Positions 1 to 7,390 of a stretch of DNA of 28,638 bases are shown in pieces. Position 1 is the first letter of the stretch. Every line of letters starts with the position of its first letter. The DNA comes from JBFGJH01 sp041586155 (GTDB lineage: Bacteria; Actinomycetota; Acidimicrobiia; Spongiisociales; JAENVV01), in contig JBFHAT010000034.1 of assembly GCA_041586155.1 (NCBI GenBank), positions 1-28,638 on the forward strand, read 5' to 3'. The notes beneath the pieces are model-generated. The model did no database searches and had not been told where the DNA came from. It saw only the letters and a program-made list of their open reading frames with translations. The translations under genes were made by a program, and so were the position numbers.

Positions 1-511
1 CGACAACATCCTCAACCCCGGCGAAACCTGGACCTACACCGCCACCGGCACCGCCACCCAAGGCCAATACACCAACACCGGCACCGCCACCGCCACCTAC
101 CAAACCCAAACCCTCACCGACACCGACCCCAGCCACTACCTCGGCATCAGCGGGATGGTCACCATCGACGGCTGGCAGGCCAAGAACAAAGATCTGACGT
201 TCACCCTCACCAGCGACCACACCCAACCTCTCGGCATCGCCGCAATCGACCTCAGCTGGCCCAATGCCACCAATGGGAATCTGACGAAGATCCGCCTGGA
301 CAACGTGGTGATCTGGAACGGATCGGCGGCGGGTCCTTCGATCACCGTGACCTGGGACGTCGACAATCCTCAGGTGCTGGCGCAGTCGACACAGAGCCTT
401 CGATTCACGTTCCGCAACCGACCGATCGCCGACCCGGCATCGGTGCCCTACACGCTCACGATCACGTTCACCGACGGCTCGCAAATATCGACGGTGACAA
501 CCGCTCCGTGA
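1..511 (+). CDS. C-terminal part of a large secreted repeat protein (DUF11/DUF7507-like), 5' end outside window
   Basis: The frame is open from the first base to the TGA at 509-511, so only the C-terminal ~169 residues are seen. The first ~45 residues match the end of a DUF7507/DUF11-type extracellular repeat: a PGETWTYTATGTA segment followed by TDTDPSHY. The rest (from about 146) is a beta-rich module with alternating hydrophobic residues, including LTKIRLDNVVIWNG, which resembles C-terminal modules of pilin-like or surface proteins. No transmembrane anchor, LPXTG motif or positive tail is visible, so it is either released or held by upstream parts. Codons up to about 148 end almost exclusively in C, and this stops abruptly at the module boundary. 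The function is unknown; a cell-surface or adhesive role is inferred from the family. Confidence 0.75.
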   Translation, partial: DNILNPGETWTYTATGTATQGQYTNTGTATATYQTQTLTDTDPSHYLGISGMVTIDGWQAKNKDLTFTLTSDHTQPLGIAAIDLSWPNATNGNLTKIRLDNVVIWNGSAAGPSITVTWDVDNPQVLAQSTQSLRFTFRNRPIADPASVPYTLTITFTDGSQISTVTTAP

Positions 512-517
512 CCGGGC

Positions 518-1387
518 TCACGCAGCCCAACGCGGCACGCGCTCCCTGATGGTGTCAAAGCCGTGACGCGCGCACAACGCCTCGAACTGGATGCGCGGGA
601 CACCCTGCCATTCGAGGTCGTCGAGTGTTTCGACCAGTGGCACGTCGCGCCGCAGCGTGGTGAGCGTCCGATACAACAGCGCCGCGTCACGGTGGATACG
701 CAAGCTCTCGGCCAGCCGAGCAGCTCCCCGAACCTTCACCGTCCACTCCGCTTCGTCGAGCGGGATCAGGTCGAGTCGTCGATACTCGGCCAAGAGGGTG
801 GCGGTGGATTTGGCACCCCAACCAGGAACGCCGGGAACGCCGTCGGCGGTGTCACCCACCAGCGCCAAGTAGTCGGGAATCGAATCGGGAGCGATCCCGA
901 ACTTGTCGCGTACTCCGTCTTCGTCGAGGAGGATCTGGCGCATGCGGTCGTAGGTCACGACCCGATCACCGATTACCGTCTGAGCGAGGTCCTTGTCGGG
1001 AGAGCAGATCATCACCCGCTCTACGTCGTCGACCCACCGCAGCGCCGCCGTCGCCATGGCATCGTCGGCCTCGAACTCGACCATGCCCCACACTGTCATC
1101 CCCAACGTGTCGAGTGCTTCCTCTGCGAGCGGAAACTGCGCGAGCAGCTCGGGCTCGATCCCCTCTCCCGTCTTGTACCCAGGAAACAGGTCGTTGCGAA
1201 ACGACTCGATGACCGTGTCGAACGCCACGGCCACATGCGTAACTCCCGGTTCGCGTAACAATGTCAGCATGGAATCGACGAGGCCATGGACTGCACCAAC
1301 CGGATGGCCTTCGGGGCTGACACGGGGCGGACGGCCGAAGTACGCCCGAAACAGCTCGAAGGTACCATCGACGAGGTGGAGCAGCAT
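518..1387 (-). CDS. Stand-alone 5'-3' exonuclease / flap endonuclease-like protein
   Basis: A 289-residue protein with the full set of metal-binding motifs of the 5'-3' exonuclease family (the N-terminal domain of DNA polymerase I): HLVDGTFELFR near the N-terminus, AVAFDTVIESFR followed by GYKTGEG, EFEADDAMATAA, a CSPDKDLAQ motif, and GDTADGVPGVPGWGAKSTATLL, which is the helix-hairpin-helix entry. It is not fused to a polymerase, so it is a separate nuclease acting on flaps or RNA primers, probably in replication or repair. The open frame continues upstream to about 1990, but homology begins at the ATG at 1387, which has a TAACAT hexamer 7 nt upstream, suggesting a leaderless start. It is divergent from the gene starting at 1412. 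Function is confident by family; the precise substrate is unknown. Confidence 0.92.
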   Translation of the reverse strand: MLLHLVDGTFELFRAYFGRPPRVSPEGHPVGAVHGLVDSMLTLLREPGVTHVAVAFDTVIESFRNDLFPGYKTGEGIEPELLAQFPLAEEALDTLGMTVWGMVEFEADDAMATAALRWVDDVERVMICSPDKDLAQTVIGDRVVTYDRMRQILLDEDGVRDKFGIAPDSIPDYLALVGDTADGVPGVPGWGAKSTATLLAEYRRLDLIPLDEAEWTVKVRGAARLAESLRIHRDAALLYRTLTTLRRDVPLVETLDDLEWQGVPRIQFEALCARHGFDTIRERVPRWAA

Positions 1388-1394
1388 GCGCCGG

Positions 1395-1400
1395 ATGTTA
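1395..1400 (-). promoter_or_regulatory. -10 hexamer TAACAT, leaderless start of the exonuclease gene
   Basis: TAACAT on the minus strand ends 7 nt before the ATG at 1387 and fits the TAnnnT pattern seen before eight other start codons in the window. No Shine-Dalgarno fits in the gap. It is inferred to be a promoter. Confidence 0.45.
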
Positions 1401-1411
1401 TCGGAGGAAGC

Positions 1412-1819
1412 ATGAGCAGCAACGAGGACACCTGGAAAGACGTCGGCAACAACTTCGCCGCCCTGGGACGCCGCTTCAAGGAGCACTACCGCGAAACCGA
1501 GGACGCACCCAGCAGCGAGGAGGTCAAGGCCGGCTTCGAGACCATCGTCGACGGAGTCGAGCGGGTCTTTTCCAGCCTTGGTCGGACGATCCGCGACGAA
1601 AGCGTGCGCGACGACGCCAAGAAGGCCGGCAACTCGCTGATCAACGCCATCAGCGGCGTGATCGAAGATCTCAGCACCGAAGCGAAGGGGATGATGCGTC
1701 ACCGTCCGTCCGACGAGGACGGCGCCGAGGCGGACCCGATCACCGAGGCGAAGGCCGCCGCCGACGAAGCCAACGACGCCGTCGATCGACTCCGGGACGA
1801 CCTCACGTCGGAGGAGTGA
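1412..1819 (+). CDS. Conserved-type hypothetical protein, small, acidic and helical
   Basis: This 135-residue protein is preceded by a strong GGAGGA ribosome site just before the ATG at 1412. The sequence is rich in Glu, Asp, Lys and Ala with long predicted helices and no membrane segment. Residues ~30-95 contain a VERVFSSLGRTIRDESVRDD stretch typical of small actinobacterial helical proteins that lack an assigned function. The C-terminus (ITEAKAAADEANDAVDRLR) looks like a coiled coil. Its stop overlaps the GTG start of the sulfurtransferase by 4 bases (GTGA), so the two are probably translated together. I do not recognise a named family. An open frame extends upstream to 1286 but lies antisense to the exonuclease gene and is not used. 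Confidence 0.75.
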   Translation: MSSNEDTWKDVGNNFAALGRRFKEHYRETEDAPSSEEVKAGFETIVDGVERVFSSLGRTIRDESVRDDAKKAGNSLINAISGVIEDLSTEAKGMMRHRPSDEDGAEADPITEAKAAADEANDAVDRLRDDLTSEE

Positions 1820-2634
1820 GCGTCCCCGGTCCGCTGGTCGACGCCTCGTGGGTTGCCGACCACCTGGATGGGATTCGGCTCGTCGACGTTCGCTGGTATC
1901 TCCACGACCTGGCGCTCGGTCGGCGCGAGTACGAAGCGGGTCACCTACCCGGGGCGGTATTCCTGGATCTCGAGACCGACCTGTCGGCACCCTCGGGACG
2001 GGGCCGTCATCCGCTTCCGTCGGCTGAGCAGTTCGAACAGGTGTTCGAGGCGGCCGGAATCGGCAACGACACCTCTGTGGTCGCCTACGACCAGTCGATC
2101 GGCGCGGTGGCCGCCCGAGTGTGGTGGCTATTGCGCCATTTCGGCCACGACGATGCAGCGGTGCTCGACGGGGGATATGCGGCGTGGGTTGCCGCCGGAC
2201 ATCCTGTGGAGACCGACGAGGTCAGGCCGGTGCCGGCTCAATTCGTTGCGCAACCTCGAAGCGACGACACCATCGACATGAACGCCCTTTTCGAGCGGCT
2301 CGGATCGGTGCGGCTCATCGATGCGCGAGCCGCAGACCGGTATCGCGGTGAAGTGGAGCCGGTCGACGCCAAAGCCGGCCACATCCCGACGGCGGAGAAC
2401 CTTCCGTACGCCTCGAACGCGGTCGATGGTCGGCTGCGACCTCGGGCCGAGCTGGCTCGACACCTCGGCACAACTGAAGGCACCGTCGTTTACTGCGGCA
2501 GCGGCGTGACCGCATGCCATACCATCCTGGCAAGTGCCGTGGCCGGCCTGCCACTTCCAGCGTTGTACGACGGGTCGTGGAGTGAATGGGCCTCGACCGA
2601 CCTGCCGGTGGCCGTAGGCTCTTCGCCGGAATGA
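1816..2634 (+). CDS. Two-domain rhodanese sulfurtransferase, 3-mercaptopyruvate type
   Basis: A 272-residue protein with two rhodanese domains. The inactive N-terminal domain (about 5-130) has LVDVRWYL and AGHLPGAVFLDLE; the catalytic C-terminal domain (about 150-265) carries Cys227 in the loop CGSGVTAC. The CGSGVT loop is typical of 3-mercaptopyruvate sulfurtransferases rather than thiosulfate sulfurtransferases (CRKGVT). The reaction moves sulfur from a donor to an active-site Cys persulfide and then to a thiol acceptor or cyanide, in the cytosol. The start is GTG at 1816, overlapping the previous stop as GTGA. Its own stop overlaps the next gene's start as ATGA. This makes it the middle gene of a translationally coupled trio. 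Donor specificity is inferred from the loop only. Confidence 0.92.
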   Translation: MSVPGPLVDASWVADHLDGIRLVDVRWYLHDLALGRREYEAGHLPGAVFLDLETDLSAPSGRGRHPLPSAEQFEQVFEAAGIGNDTSVVAYDQSIGAVAARVWWLLRHFGHDDAAVLDGGYAAWVAAGHPVETDEVRPVPAQFVAQPRSDDTIDMNALFERLGSVRLIDARAADRYRGEVEPVDAKAGHIPTAENLPYASNAVDGRLRPRAELARHLGTTEGTVVYCGSGVTACHTILASAVAGLPLPALYDGSWSEWASTDLPVAVGSSPE

Positions 2635-3599
2635 CACTCACCACCACCGAGCTGGTCGAACGAGCCAAGCACGACGAGCTCCTGGCGCGAATCGATGCGT
2701 TGTGCACCGACCAGGCATGGGACGACCTCATCGATCTGCGCGAGAAATGCCGCGAAGCCGTGGAGCGCGGCAAGCAGCTGTGGGCGGTTGCCCACCACGT
2801 CGACTACCGGCTGGCGCTCGAAGCCCCGGCAAGCTATGCCGGGACTGTGGTCGACTCGCCGGCGAGCCGATTCACGCTGGGACCGCTCACCGAAGTTGCT
2901 GCCTCGACCCACGGGTGGACGGACCTCGAGCCTCACCTGCCCGTCGGTCCGAGCCGGGCGGTCGTCGCCCAAGAACGGGTCGTGCGAGGCGAGGACCTGC
3001 GCGGAATCGAGGATCGGGCGATCGAGGTGCCGCTCGTACTGTCTTCATGGGAGCCGAGCTACTCGGTGCCTGAGTACAAGCCCGATCGTGTCGAGTCCGT
3101 TCCTCCCCACCCCGAGCATCTCGAGAAGGTGGAAGTGTGCGCAGGGGAGAGGGTCGAGGATCGAGCTTCTGTCGATGCGCTCCTTGGCTTGGTCGCCACC
3201 TGGGTGGACGATTCCAATGGCACCGCAGAGGCGAATGTCGTTGAGGGTGGTGCGCTCGAGGCGATCGGATCCCTGGGACTTCGGGAAGCCCGGGTCGCCG
3301 GCATCTCGCCTGCGCAGGCGATGGCGATCATGGCTTGGACGGCGTCAGATGGCGGCGCATTCGGTCAACGAAGCGGTGCGGCCAACGGACGGCTCGCTGC
3401 ATGGTGGACGGCGGCGACGATCACCGACCTCGCGGACGACTGGCCGGTGATGCCGGACGACCTGGCCGAGGCGATCGACAGTTTGAACTGGTATTGGTGG
3501 TCAGACCTCTACCCGGCGACAGGATGGGCCTGCCGGCTGGCGATCGAAGACCCCGACGCCGGCTACGGGTGGGTGCTCAACGCCGCCGACGCCAAGTAG
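2631..3599 (+). CDS. Hypothetical protein, 322 aa, coupled to sulfurtransferase
   Basis: The ATG at 2631 overlaps the sulfurtransferase stop (ATGA), so the start is set by coupling. The protein begins with a helical Glu/Lys/Leu-rich part (about 1-60), then a central mixed region, and ends with a Trp-rich segment (SLNWYWWSDLYPATGWACRL). No signal peptide, membrane segment or metal motif is evident. It contains two CAxE/CTD-type isolated cysteines but no CxxC pair. I do not recognise the family. Its position suggests a role linked to the sulfurtransferase, but this rests only on gene order. It converges on the GYD gene with 13 bp between the stops. Confidence 0.8.
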   Translation: MTLTTTELVERAKHDELLARIDALCTDQAWDDLIDLREKCREAVERGKQLWAVAHHVDYRLALEAPASYAGTVVDSPASRFTLGPLTEVAASTHGWTDLEPHLPVGPSRAVVAQERVVRGEDLRGIEDRAIEVPLVLSSWEPSYSVPEYKPDRVESVPPHPEHLEKVEVCAGERVEDRASVDALLGLVATWVDDSNGTAEANVVEGGALEAIGSLGLREARVAGISPAQAMAIMAWTASDGGAFGQRSGAANGRLAAWWTAATITDLADDWPVMPDDLAEAIDSLNWYWWSDLYPATGWACRLAIEDPDAGYGWVLNAADAK

Positions 3600-3612
3600 C
3601 AGAGGAGTTCGA

Positions 3613-3933
3613 TCAACCTCCGGGGGGCCGGTAGTCGACGGCCATCTTGGCTGCCTCGTCGATCTGGGCCGGGCTCATCAGCACCGTCGTTTTGACCCGG
3701 ACTGCCCCGCTGCCAGACACGGTGAGTGCAGCCGCCGCAGCGCTCTCGTTATCGGGCAGATCAACGATGACGAACACGTCGTCCGCCCCGAAGGCGTAGT
3801 ACATCGTCTCGATGGAGCCCCCTAGGCTATTCGTGAGCGTTTCGACCACCTGCATCCGGGCCGTGCCGCCCTCGGACAGCAGGCCCTTGACGCCATCGGT
3901 GCTGTAGCTCGCCTGGAACAGGTACTTCGGCAT
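3613..3933 (-). CDS. GYD domain-containing protein
   Basis: 106 residues starting MPKYLFQASYSTDGVKGLL, followed by a TMYYAFGADDVFVIVDLPDN segment. This is the GYD-domain pattern (dimeric alpha/beta-barrel-like fold), in which a short protein begins with a beta strand, a YT/ST-x-GxKGL turn, and then a F-G-xxD strand pair. These proteins are cytosolic and their biochemical role is generally unassigned. An AGGAGG ribosome site lies a few bases before the ATG. It lies 87 bp downstream of the AP endonuclease/polymerase fusion on the same strand, so co-transcription is possible but not shown. Confidence 0.88.
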   Translation of the reverse strand: MPKYLFQASYSTDGVKGLLSEGGTARMQVVETLTNSLGGSIETMYYAFGADDVFVIVDLPDNESAAAAALTVSGSGAVRVKTTVLMSPAQIDEAAKMAVDYRPPGG

Positions 3934-4020
3934 GCGGTTCTCCTCCTATCGGCTCATGCCGACGACCGCCTCCCGATCGTACGCCCCGACACCGGCGCCG
4001 GGGAGTCCTTTTGGACCTGC

Positions 4021-5838
4021 TCATTCAGGCTCGACAGGGGCGATCCCCACGGCTTCCTCAGCGGCCTCCAGGCGCTGGCCACCCTCGAGCACGGGGGCGA
4101 AGAGATCGCCGAACCGGTGCAAGCGCTCCCACAGATTGACGATCGTGAATGAGCGCGCCTTGACCTCGTCGAGCTCCTCCCAGAGGATCGGCACCGACAC
4201 GGGTGCTCCGGCGAATGGACGCACCGAATAGACCGAGGCGATGGTCTTGCCCCCCACATTCTGGTTGGCGTCGACAAAGACCTTGCCGGCCCTCTTGGGG
4301 ATGTTTGGCTCCATGGTGATGTCTGCTGGATTGGCTTTGGCCAGCAGATGCCCCACACTCGAGACCCACCGCCGGGTGCGCTCATACGGATACACAGGGT
4401 CGAGAGGGATGTAGATGTGCATTCCCTTCGAACCCGTGGTCTTGGGGTAGCCGCGCAACCCGAGCCCGTCCAGCAAGGTCTTCAGCAGACGAGCCGTGTC
4501 GACCACCTGCTGCCACTCGGCCCCCTCGGCGGGGTCGAGATCGAAGATTGCGAACGACGGGTACTCGACTTGCTGCACGGTGGACAGCCACGGATGGATC
4601 TCGATGCAGCCCATGTTTGCCAGCCACATCAACGACTCCCGATCGAAGGCCGTCACGAACTCGATCGGTTCTCCCCGCACGCTGGAATGGATGGGCGCCA
4701 GCGGCATCCACTCGGGTTGATGACCCGGAGCTTGCTTCTCGTAGAAGAAGTCGCCTTCGATTCCGTCCGGGTAGCGCGACATGACGATCGCTCGATCGCG
4801 TAGATGGGGAAGCAGCACCGGCGCGACCGATGCGTAGTACTGAATGAGATCACCCTTGGTGTAGCCCTCGGGGAAGAACGGCTTGTCGATGTTGGTCAAG
4901 CGCAAGCTGCGATCGAGGCCGATCGGGGCAGCGGCGGACCCTTCGGTCGAGACGACGATTGGATCGGGGAATTCGACGGCGCCCGACGCCAGGGCCCGGC
5001 CGGGCCGCTGGGGCGGTGCGGCGGCCTTCAAGGTCGCTCGGACCTCTTCCAGCATGGCGGCATGGCTGGACGATTCCCTCGCCTCGGAGATGATGTTCAT
5101 CCGCAGACCGACATCGCGGGCGGCCTCGACCAGCGGGCCGATGCGCAGCGATCCGTCGCCGTAGGGGACGTGCTTGATCTCGCCCGAGTCGCCGAAGAGG
5201 TTGTCGGTGAACTGACAGTGGAGCGGATCGATCATCCAGCCGGGAAACTCGGCCCGGAGGAACTCGATGACGGCGGCGAACGAATCCTTGGTGGTGAGAG
5301 CGCCACCTGACATTGCATGGACGTGCGCCCAGTCGATGACAGGACGAACGAAGGAGTACTCCCGGGCGAGCATGGCGATGTCTCCCAGGCTGCCGAACTG
5401 GGATGTCTTGCCGCCCGTCTCGAGGCCCAGACCCACACCGAGGTGACGGACCTTGGGCTCGATCCAATCGAGATGAGTGCGGATGCGGGCGATGAGATCC
5501 TCCGGCGGCTCGCCGTGGGTGTTGCCGAGGTGGGCGACGATCACTCGAGCGCCGAGGTGCTTGCCGAGCTTCATCGTGTGTTCCAAAGCGGCACGGCACT
5601 TCTTGGCATTCTCCTCGTCCTGCACCGTGAGGACCGCAAAGAACGGCGCGTGGACGGACACGGCAAACCCTCGCTCGACGGCCGCCTCTCCGAACGCCGC
5701 ACAGCGGCGTTCCTTCCAAGGGAATCCTTTCGTGAAGCTGAGTTCCACCGCCTCGTAGCCCTGGGCAGCCAACCGGTCGAGCCACTCGCCGTCTTCGACG
5801 CCCTCTCCGGGCAATCCCGAAACACCGAATCGGATCAT
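4021..5838 (-). CDS. Fusion of endonuclease IV-like AP endonuclease barrel and LigD-type primase/polymerase domain
   Basis: A 605-residue protein with two recognisable parts. Residues 1-270 form an endonuclease IV-type TIM barrel: His63 (SVHAPFF), His103 (VAHLGNTHGE), Glu140 (GLGLETGG), Asp169 and His172 (IDWAHVH), His207 (PLHCQFTD), His223 (KHVPYGDG) and Glu252 match eight of the nine zinc ligands of E. coli Nfo; the Asp229 position appears to be Ile221. After a linker rich in Pro and Ala (~270-310) comes a LigD polymerase domain (311-600): LTNIDKPFFPEGYTKGDLIQYY, MSRYPDGIEG, the metal pair Asp433/Asp435 (FDLDP), His474 (SKGMHIYIPL), Asp523 (FVDANQN) and YSVR. No ligase or phosphoesterase domain is present. 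A combined abasic-site incision and gap-filling role is inferred. A TAGGCT hexamer lies 7 nt before the ATG. Confidence 0.93.
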   Translation of the reverse strand: MIRFGVSGLPGEGVEDGEWLDRLAAQGYEAVELSFTKGFPWKERRCAAFGEAAVERGFAVSVHAPFFAVLTVQDEENAKKCRAALEHTMKLGKHLGARVIVAHLGNTHGEPPEDLIARIRTHLDWIEPKVRHLGVGLGLETGGKTSQFGSLGDIAMLAREYSFVRPVIDWAHVHAMSGGALTTKDSFAAVIEFLRAEFPGWMIDPLHCQFTDNLFGDSGEIKHVPYGDGSLRIGPLVEAARDVGLRMNIISEARESSSHAAMLEEVRATLKAAAPPQRPGRALASGAVEFPDPIVVSTEGSAAAPIGLDRSLRLTNIDKPFFPEGYTKGDLIQYYASVAPVLLPHLRDRAIVMSRYPDGIEGDFFYEKQAPGHQPEWMPLAPIHSSVRGEPIEFVTAFDRESLMWLANMGCIEIHPWLSTVQQVEYPSFAIFDLDPAEGAEWQQVVDTARLLKTLLDGLGLRGYPKTTGSKGMHIYIPLDPVYPYERTRRWVSSVGHLLAKANPADITMEPNIPKRAGKVFVDANQNVGGKTIASVYSVRPFAGAPVSVPILWEELDEVKARSFTIVNLWERLHRFGDLFAPVLEGGQRLEAAEEAVGIAPVEPE

Positions 5839-5845
5839 CCAGAGC

Positions 5846-5851
5846 AGCCTA
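5846..5851 (-). promoter_or_regulatory. -10 hexamer TAGGCT of the endonuclease/polymerase gene
   Basis: TAGGCT on the minus strand ends 7 nt before the ATG at 5838, too close for a ribosome site, so a leaderless transcript is inferred. It is back to back with the tRNA promoter. Confidence 0.5.
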
Positions 5852-5905
5852 GGAGGCGGTTCGGCTCGGCGAATTCCACCCGAAAGCCCAGGGCACAGCG
5901 GGTGC

Positions 5906-5911
5906 TACCGT
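5906..5911 (+). promoter_or_regulatory. -10 hexamer TACCGT of tRNA-Lys
   Basis: TACCGT lies 6 nt before the first base of the mature tRNA. Transcription would then start at or next to the mature 5' end. Confidence 0.4.
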
Positions 5912-5917
5912 TTTGGC

Positions 5918-5990
5918 GGGCCTCTAGCTCAATTGGCAGAGCACCGGGCTTTTAACCCGTTGGTTGTGGGTTCGAGTCCCACGGGGCCCA
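5918..5990 (+). tRNA. tRNA-Lys (anticodon TTT)
   Basis: A 73-nt cloverleaf. The acceptor arm GGGCCTC pairs with GGGGCCC with one G-U pair and has discriminator A at 5990. The D arm starts at AGCTC. The anticodon stem CCGGG/CCCGT flanks the 7-nt loop CTTTTAA, giving anticodon TTT. The T arm has the usual GGTTCGAGTCC. The 3' CCA is not encoded. Confidence 0.97.
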
Positions 5991-6286
5991 CTGCGATTCA
6001 TTCGAACCGCGAAGCGCGTTGATCCCCAGGGGTGATTCAGCACCTCTGCGCGAGCGTCCTGTTGGGTGGGAGAGCTGCGTTGTCGGTTGTACTCGTGTGT
6101 ATACCTTGCGGGATCGACTTTGGAGGCGAAACGTGAATTGTTGGGCCGACTGGCCGCTGGCCCGTCACACCTACTCGAAGCCGCTGCCCCAAGAGTGCGG
6201 ATCACGAGCAAGATCGGGCCCTGGCCTACTCGCTACCTGTGGATTCTGCCAGTGAGCTTCGGATTCGCTGAGGAAAGGGCATCGGT
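5991..6286 (+). other. Intergenic stretch, no confident gene
   Basis: This ~296-bp stretch lies between the tRNA and the methyltransferase. A possible 74-codon frame (GTG at 6066 to TGA at 6288-6290) ends in a 4-base GTGA overlap with the methyltransferase start, which would fit coupling. Its translation (LAGSTLEAKRELLGRL in the middle) is not clearly a known protein and it lacks a good ribosome site. A different short frame from GTG 6133, after GGAGG, ends at 6255. I call neither. Confidence 0.4.
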
Positions 6287-6967
6287 GTGAATCGAAGCGA
6301 ACCTGGATACAAGGGATTCAAGGACTACAAACCGCGCTTCCTCAAGATCTACGACTGGTGGGTCTTGAGCTTCATGGCGTCCCGGGTCTGGAAAGTCGGG
6401 GCCGAGCCTGCCCTTGATCTGTACCGGCATCATATGGGGCGACGGCACCTGGACGTCGGGCCCGGGACGGGATACTTCATCGCTCGGTCCGATCCGCCGC
6501 GCGAACTCGAAGTAACTCTGGTCGATGCCAATCCACACGTGCTCGTCCACTGCGGTCGGACTCTGGCGCACTTGAGGCCCAGACTGGTCGAGGCGAATGT
6601 GCTGCGTCCCCTGCCGCTCGAGGGACCGTTCGACTCTGCAGCGCTTGCACATGTGCTCCACTGCTTGCCTGGGCCAGCTGTCGCCAAGGGCATCGCGATC
6701 GAGCACATCGCGACGAAACTAACCGCTGACGGCGTCCTGTTCGGAGGTACGGTGCTCGGCATTAGGGCCAATCACACCCGGTCGGCTCGTCTGGCGGTTC
6801 GCGCGCTCAACCACATCGGCGGCTTCGACAACCGAGACGACGACGTCGCTGGGCTTCGCGCCATCCTGCAAGCCTCGTTCTACGAGGTGGACGTTGACGA
6901 CTCGAGGGGCTCCATCGCCTACTTCGTGGCATCCCGGCCGAGGCGGTCCAAGCACGTTGGCAGCTAA
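6287..6967 (+). CDS. Class I SAM-dependent methyltransferase
   Basis: 226 residues. Motif I is HLDVGPGTGYFI (about 54-65), followed by an acidic strand end in VTLVDANPH and a motif IV-like PFDSAALAHVLHCLPG. These define a class I Rossmann-fold methyltransferase that uses S-adenosylmethionine. The substrate cannot be read from the sequence. An N-terminal segment, FLKIYDWWVLSFMASRVW, is hydrophobic and aromatic and occurs in relatives acting on small or lipophilic substrates. The GTG at 6287 is preceded by AGGAAAGG, supporting this start. The region just downstream is decayed sequence. Confidence 0.85.
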   Translation: MNRSEPGYKGFKDYKPRFLKIYDWWVLSFMASRVWKVGAEPALDLYRHHMGRRHLDVGPGTGYFIARSDPPRELEVTLVDANPHVLVHCGRTLAHLRPRLVEANVLRPLPLEGPFDSAALAHVLHCLPGPAVAKGIAIEHIATKLTADGVLFGGTVLGIRANHTRSARLAVRALNHIGGFDNRDDDVAGLRAILQASFYEVDVDDSRGSIAYFVASRPRRSKHVGS

Positions 6968-7117
6968 TCGATAGGGCTTCCCGAAGACTGGCCCCGAGAA
7001 GCAGGTCTTCCTCCTCCGAGCCGAAGCGTCGGCCACACAGACGCCCTGCCAAGCCGCTGAGCTGTGCCGAAATCGAGCCTTACGTCGAGTGGTGAGGCGG
7101 GAATCACCCCAGCTCGC

Positions 7118-7355
7118 TTCAGCGTGTGAGCCCCTCAAGTGTCGGGCGATCTCGGGGCCGAATGGCGCGACGAATCCCCTCAGTTCGTCCGACACATGAC
7201 CGTAGATCTCAAGTCTGGCAGTGGGCGCGATCTCCGAGAAGCGACCGATCATGTCGCCCTTGCTGGTGAGATGGTGCATAACCGCCGCCGAGTCCTCGAG
7301 AAGCCCGACGATGTACAACTTGCTCTCGTCATCGCTCAGAAACCTCGTAGCCCAG
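7118..7355 (-). pseudogene. Remnant of an antibiotic-biosynthesis-monooxygenase-like (ABM fold) gene
   Basis: On the minus strand the translation between these points reads SKLYIVGLLEDSAAVMHHL, then DMIGRFSEIAPTARLEIYG and VSDELRGFVAPFGPEIARHL. This is the pattern of the C-terminal half of small ABM-fold proteins (a strand with ED/YxDSxAVxxHL, a helix, then LEIYG and a final APFG). No start codon or N-terminal half is found upstream in that frame, and the frame runs on without a proper stop into antisense of the methyltransferase. I therefore treat it as a degraded fragment. The family match is from pattern memory and is moderate. Confidence 0.4.
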
Positions 7356-7390
7356 AAACGGCACAGCCAGAATCGGCAGATTGGCCCGCT

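Noticed and set aside
1..110. ACC/GCC-rich stretch as a tandem DNA repeat or CRISPR-like array
   Set aside because: It is a coding sequence of a Thr/Ala/Gly-rich extracellular repeat with no regular unit or spacer.
4021..5838. A complete bacterial NHEJ locus
   Set aside because: Only a LigD-type polymerase domain is present; no Ku, ligase or phosphoesterase domain is seen in the window.
5924..6211. Minus-strand frame ending in GTRTHNQRVKSPVLCQLS
   Set aside because: This is the antisense of the tRNA-Lys gene, a well-known source of false protein predictions.
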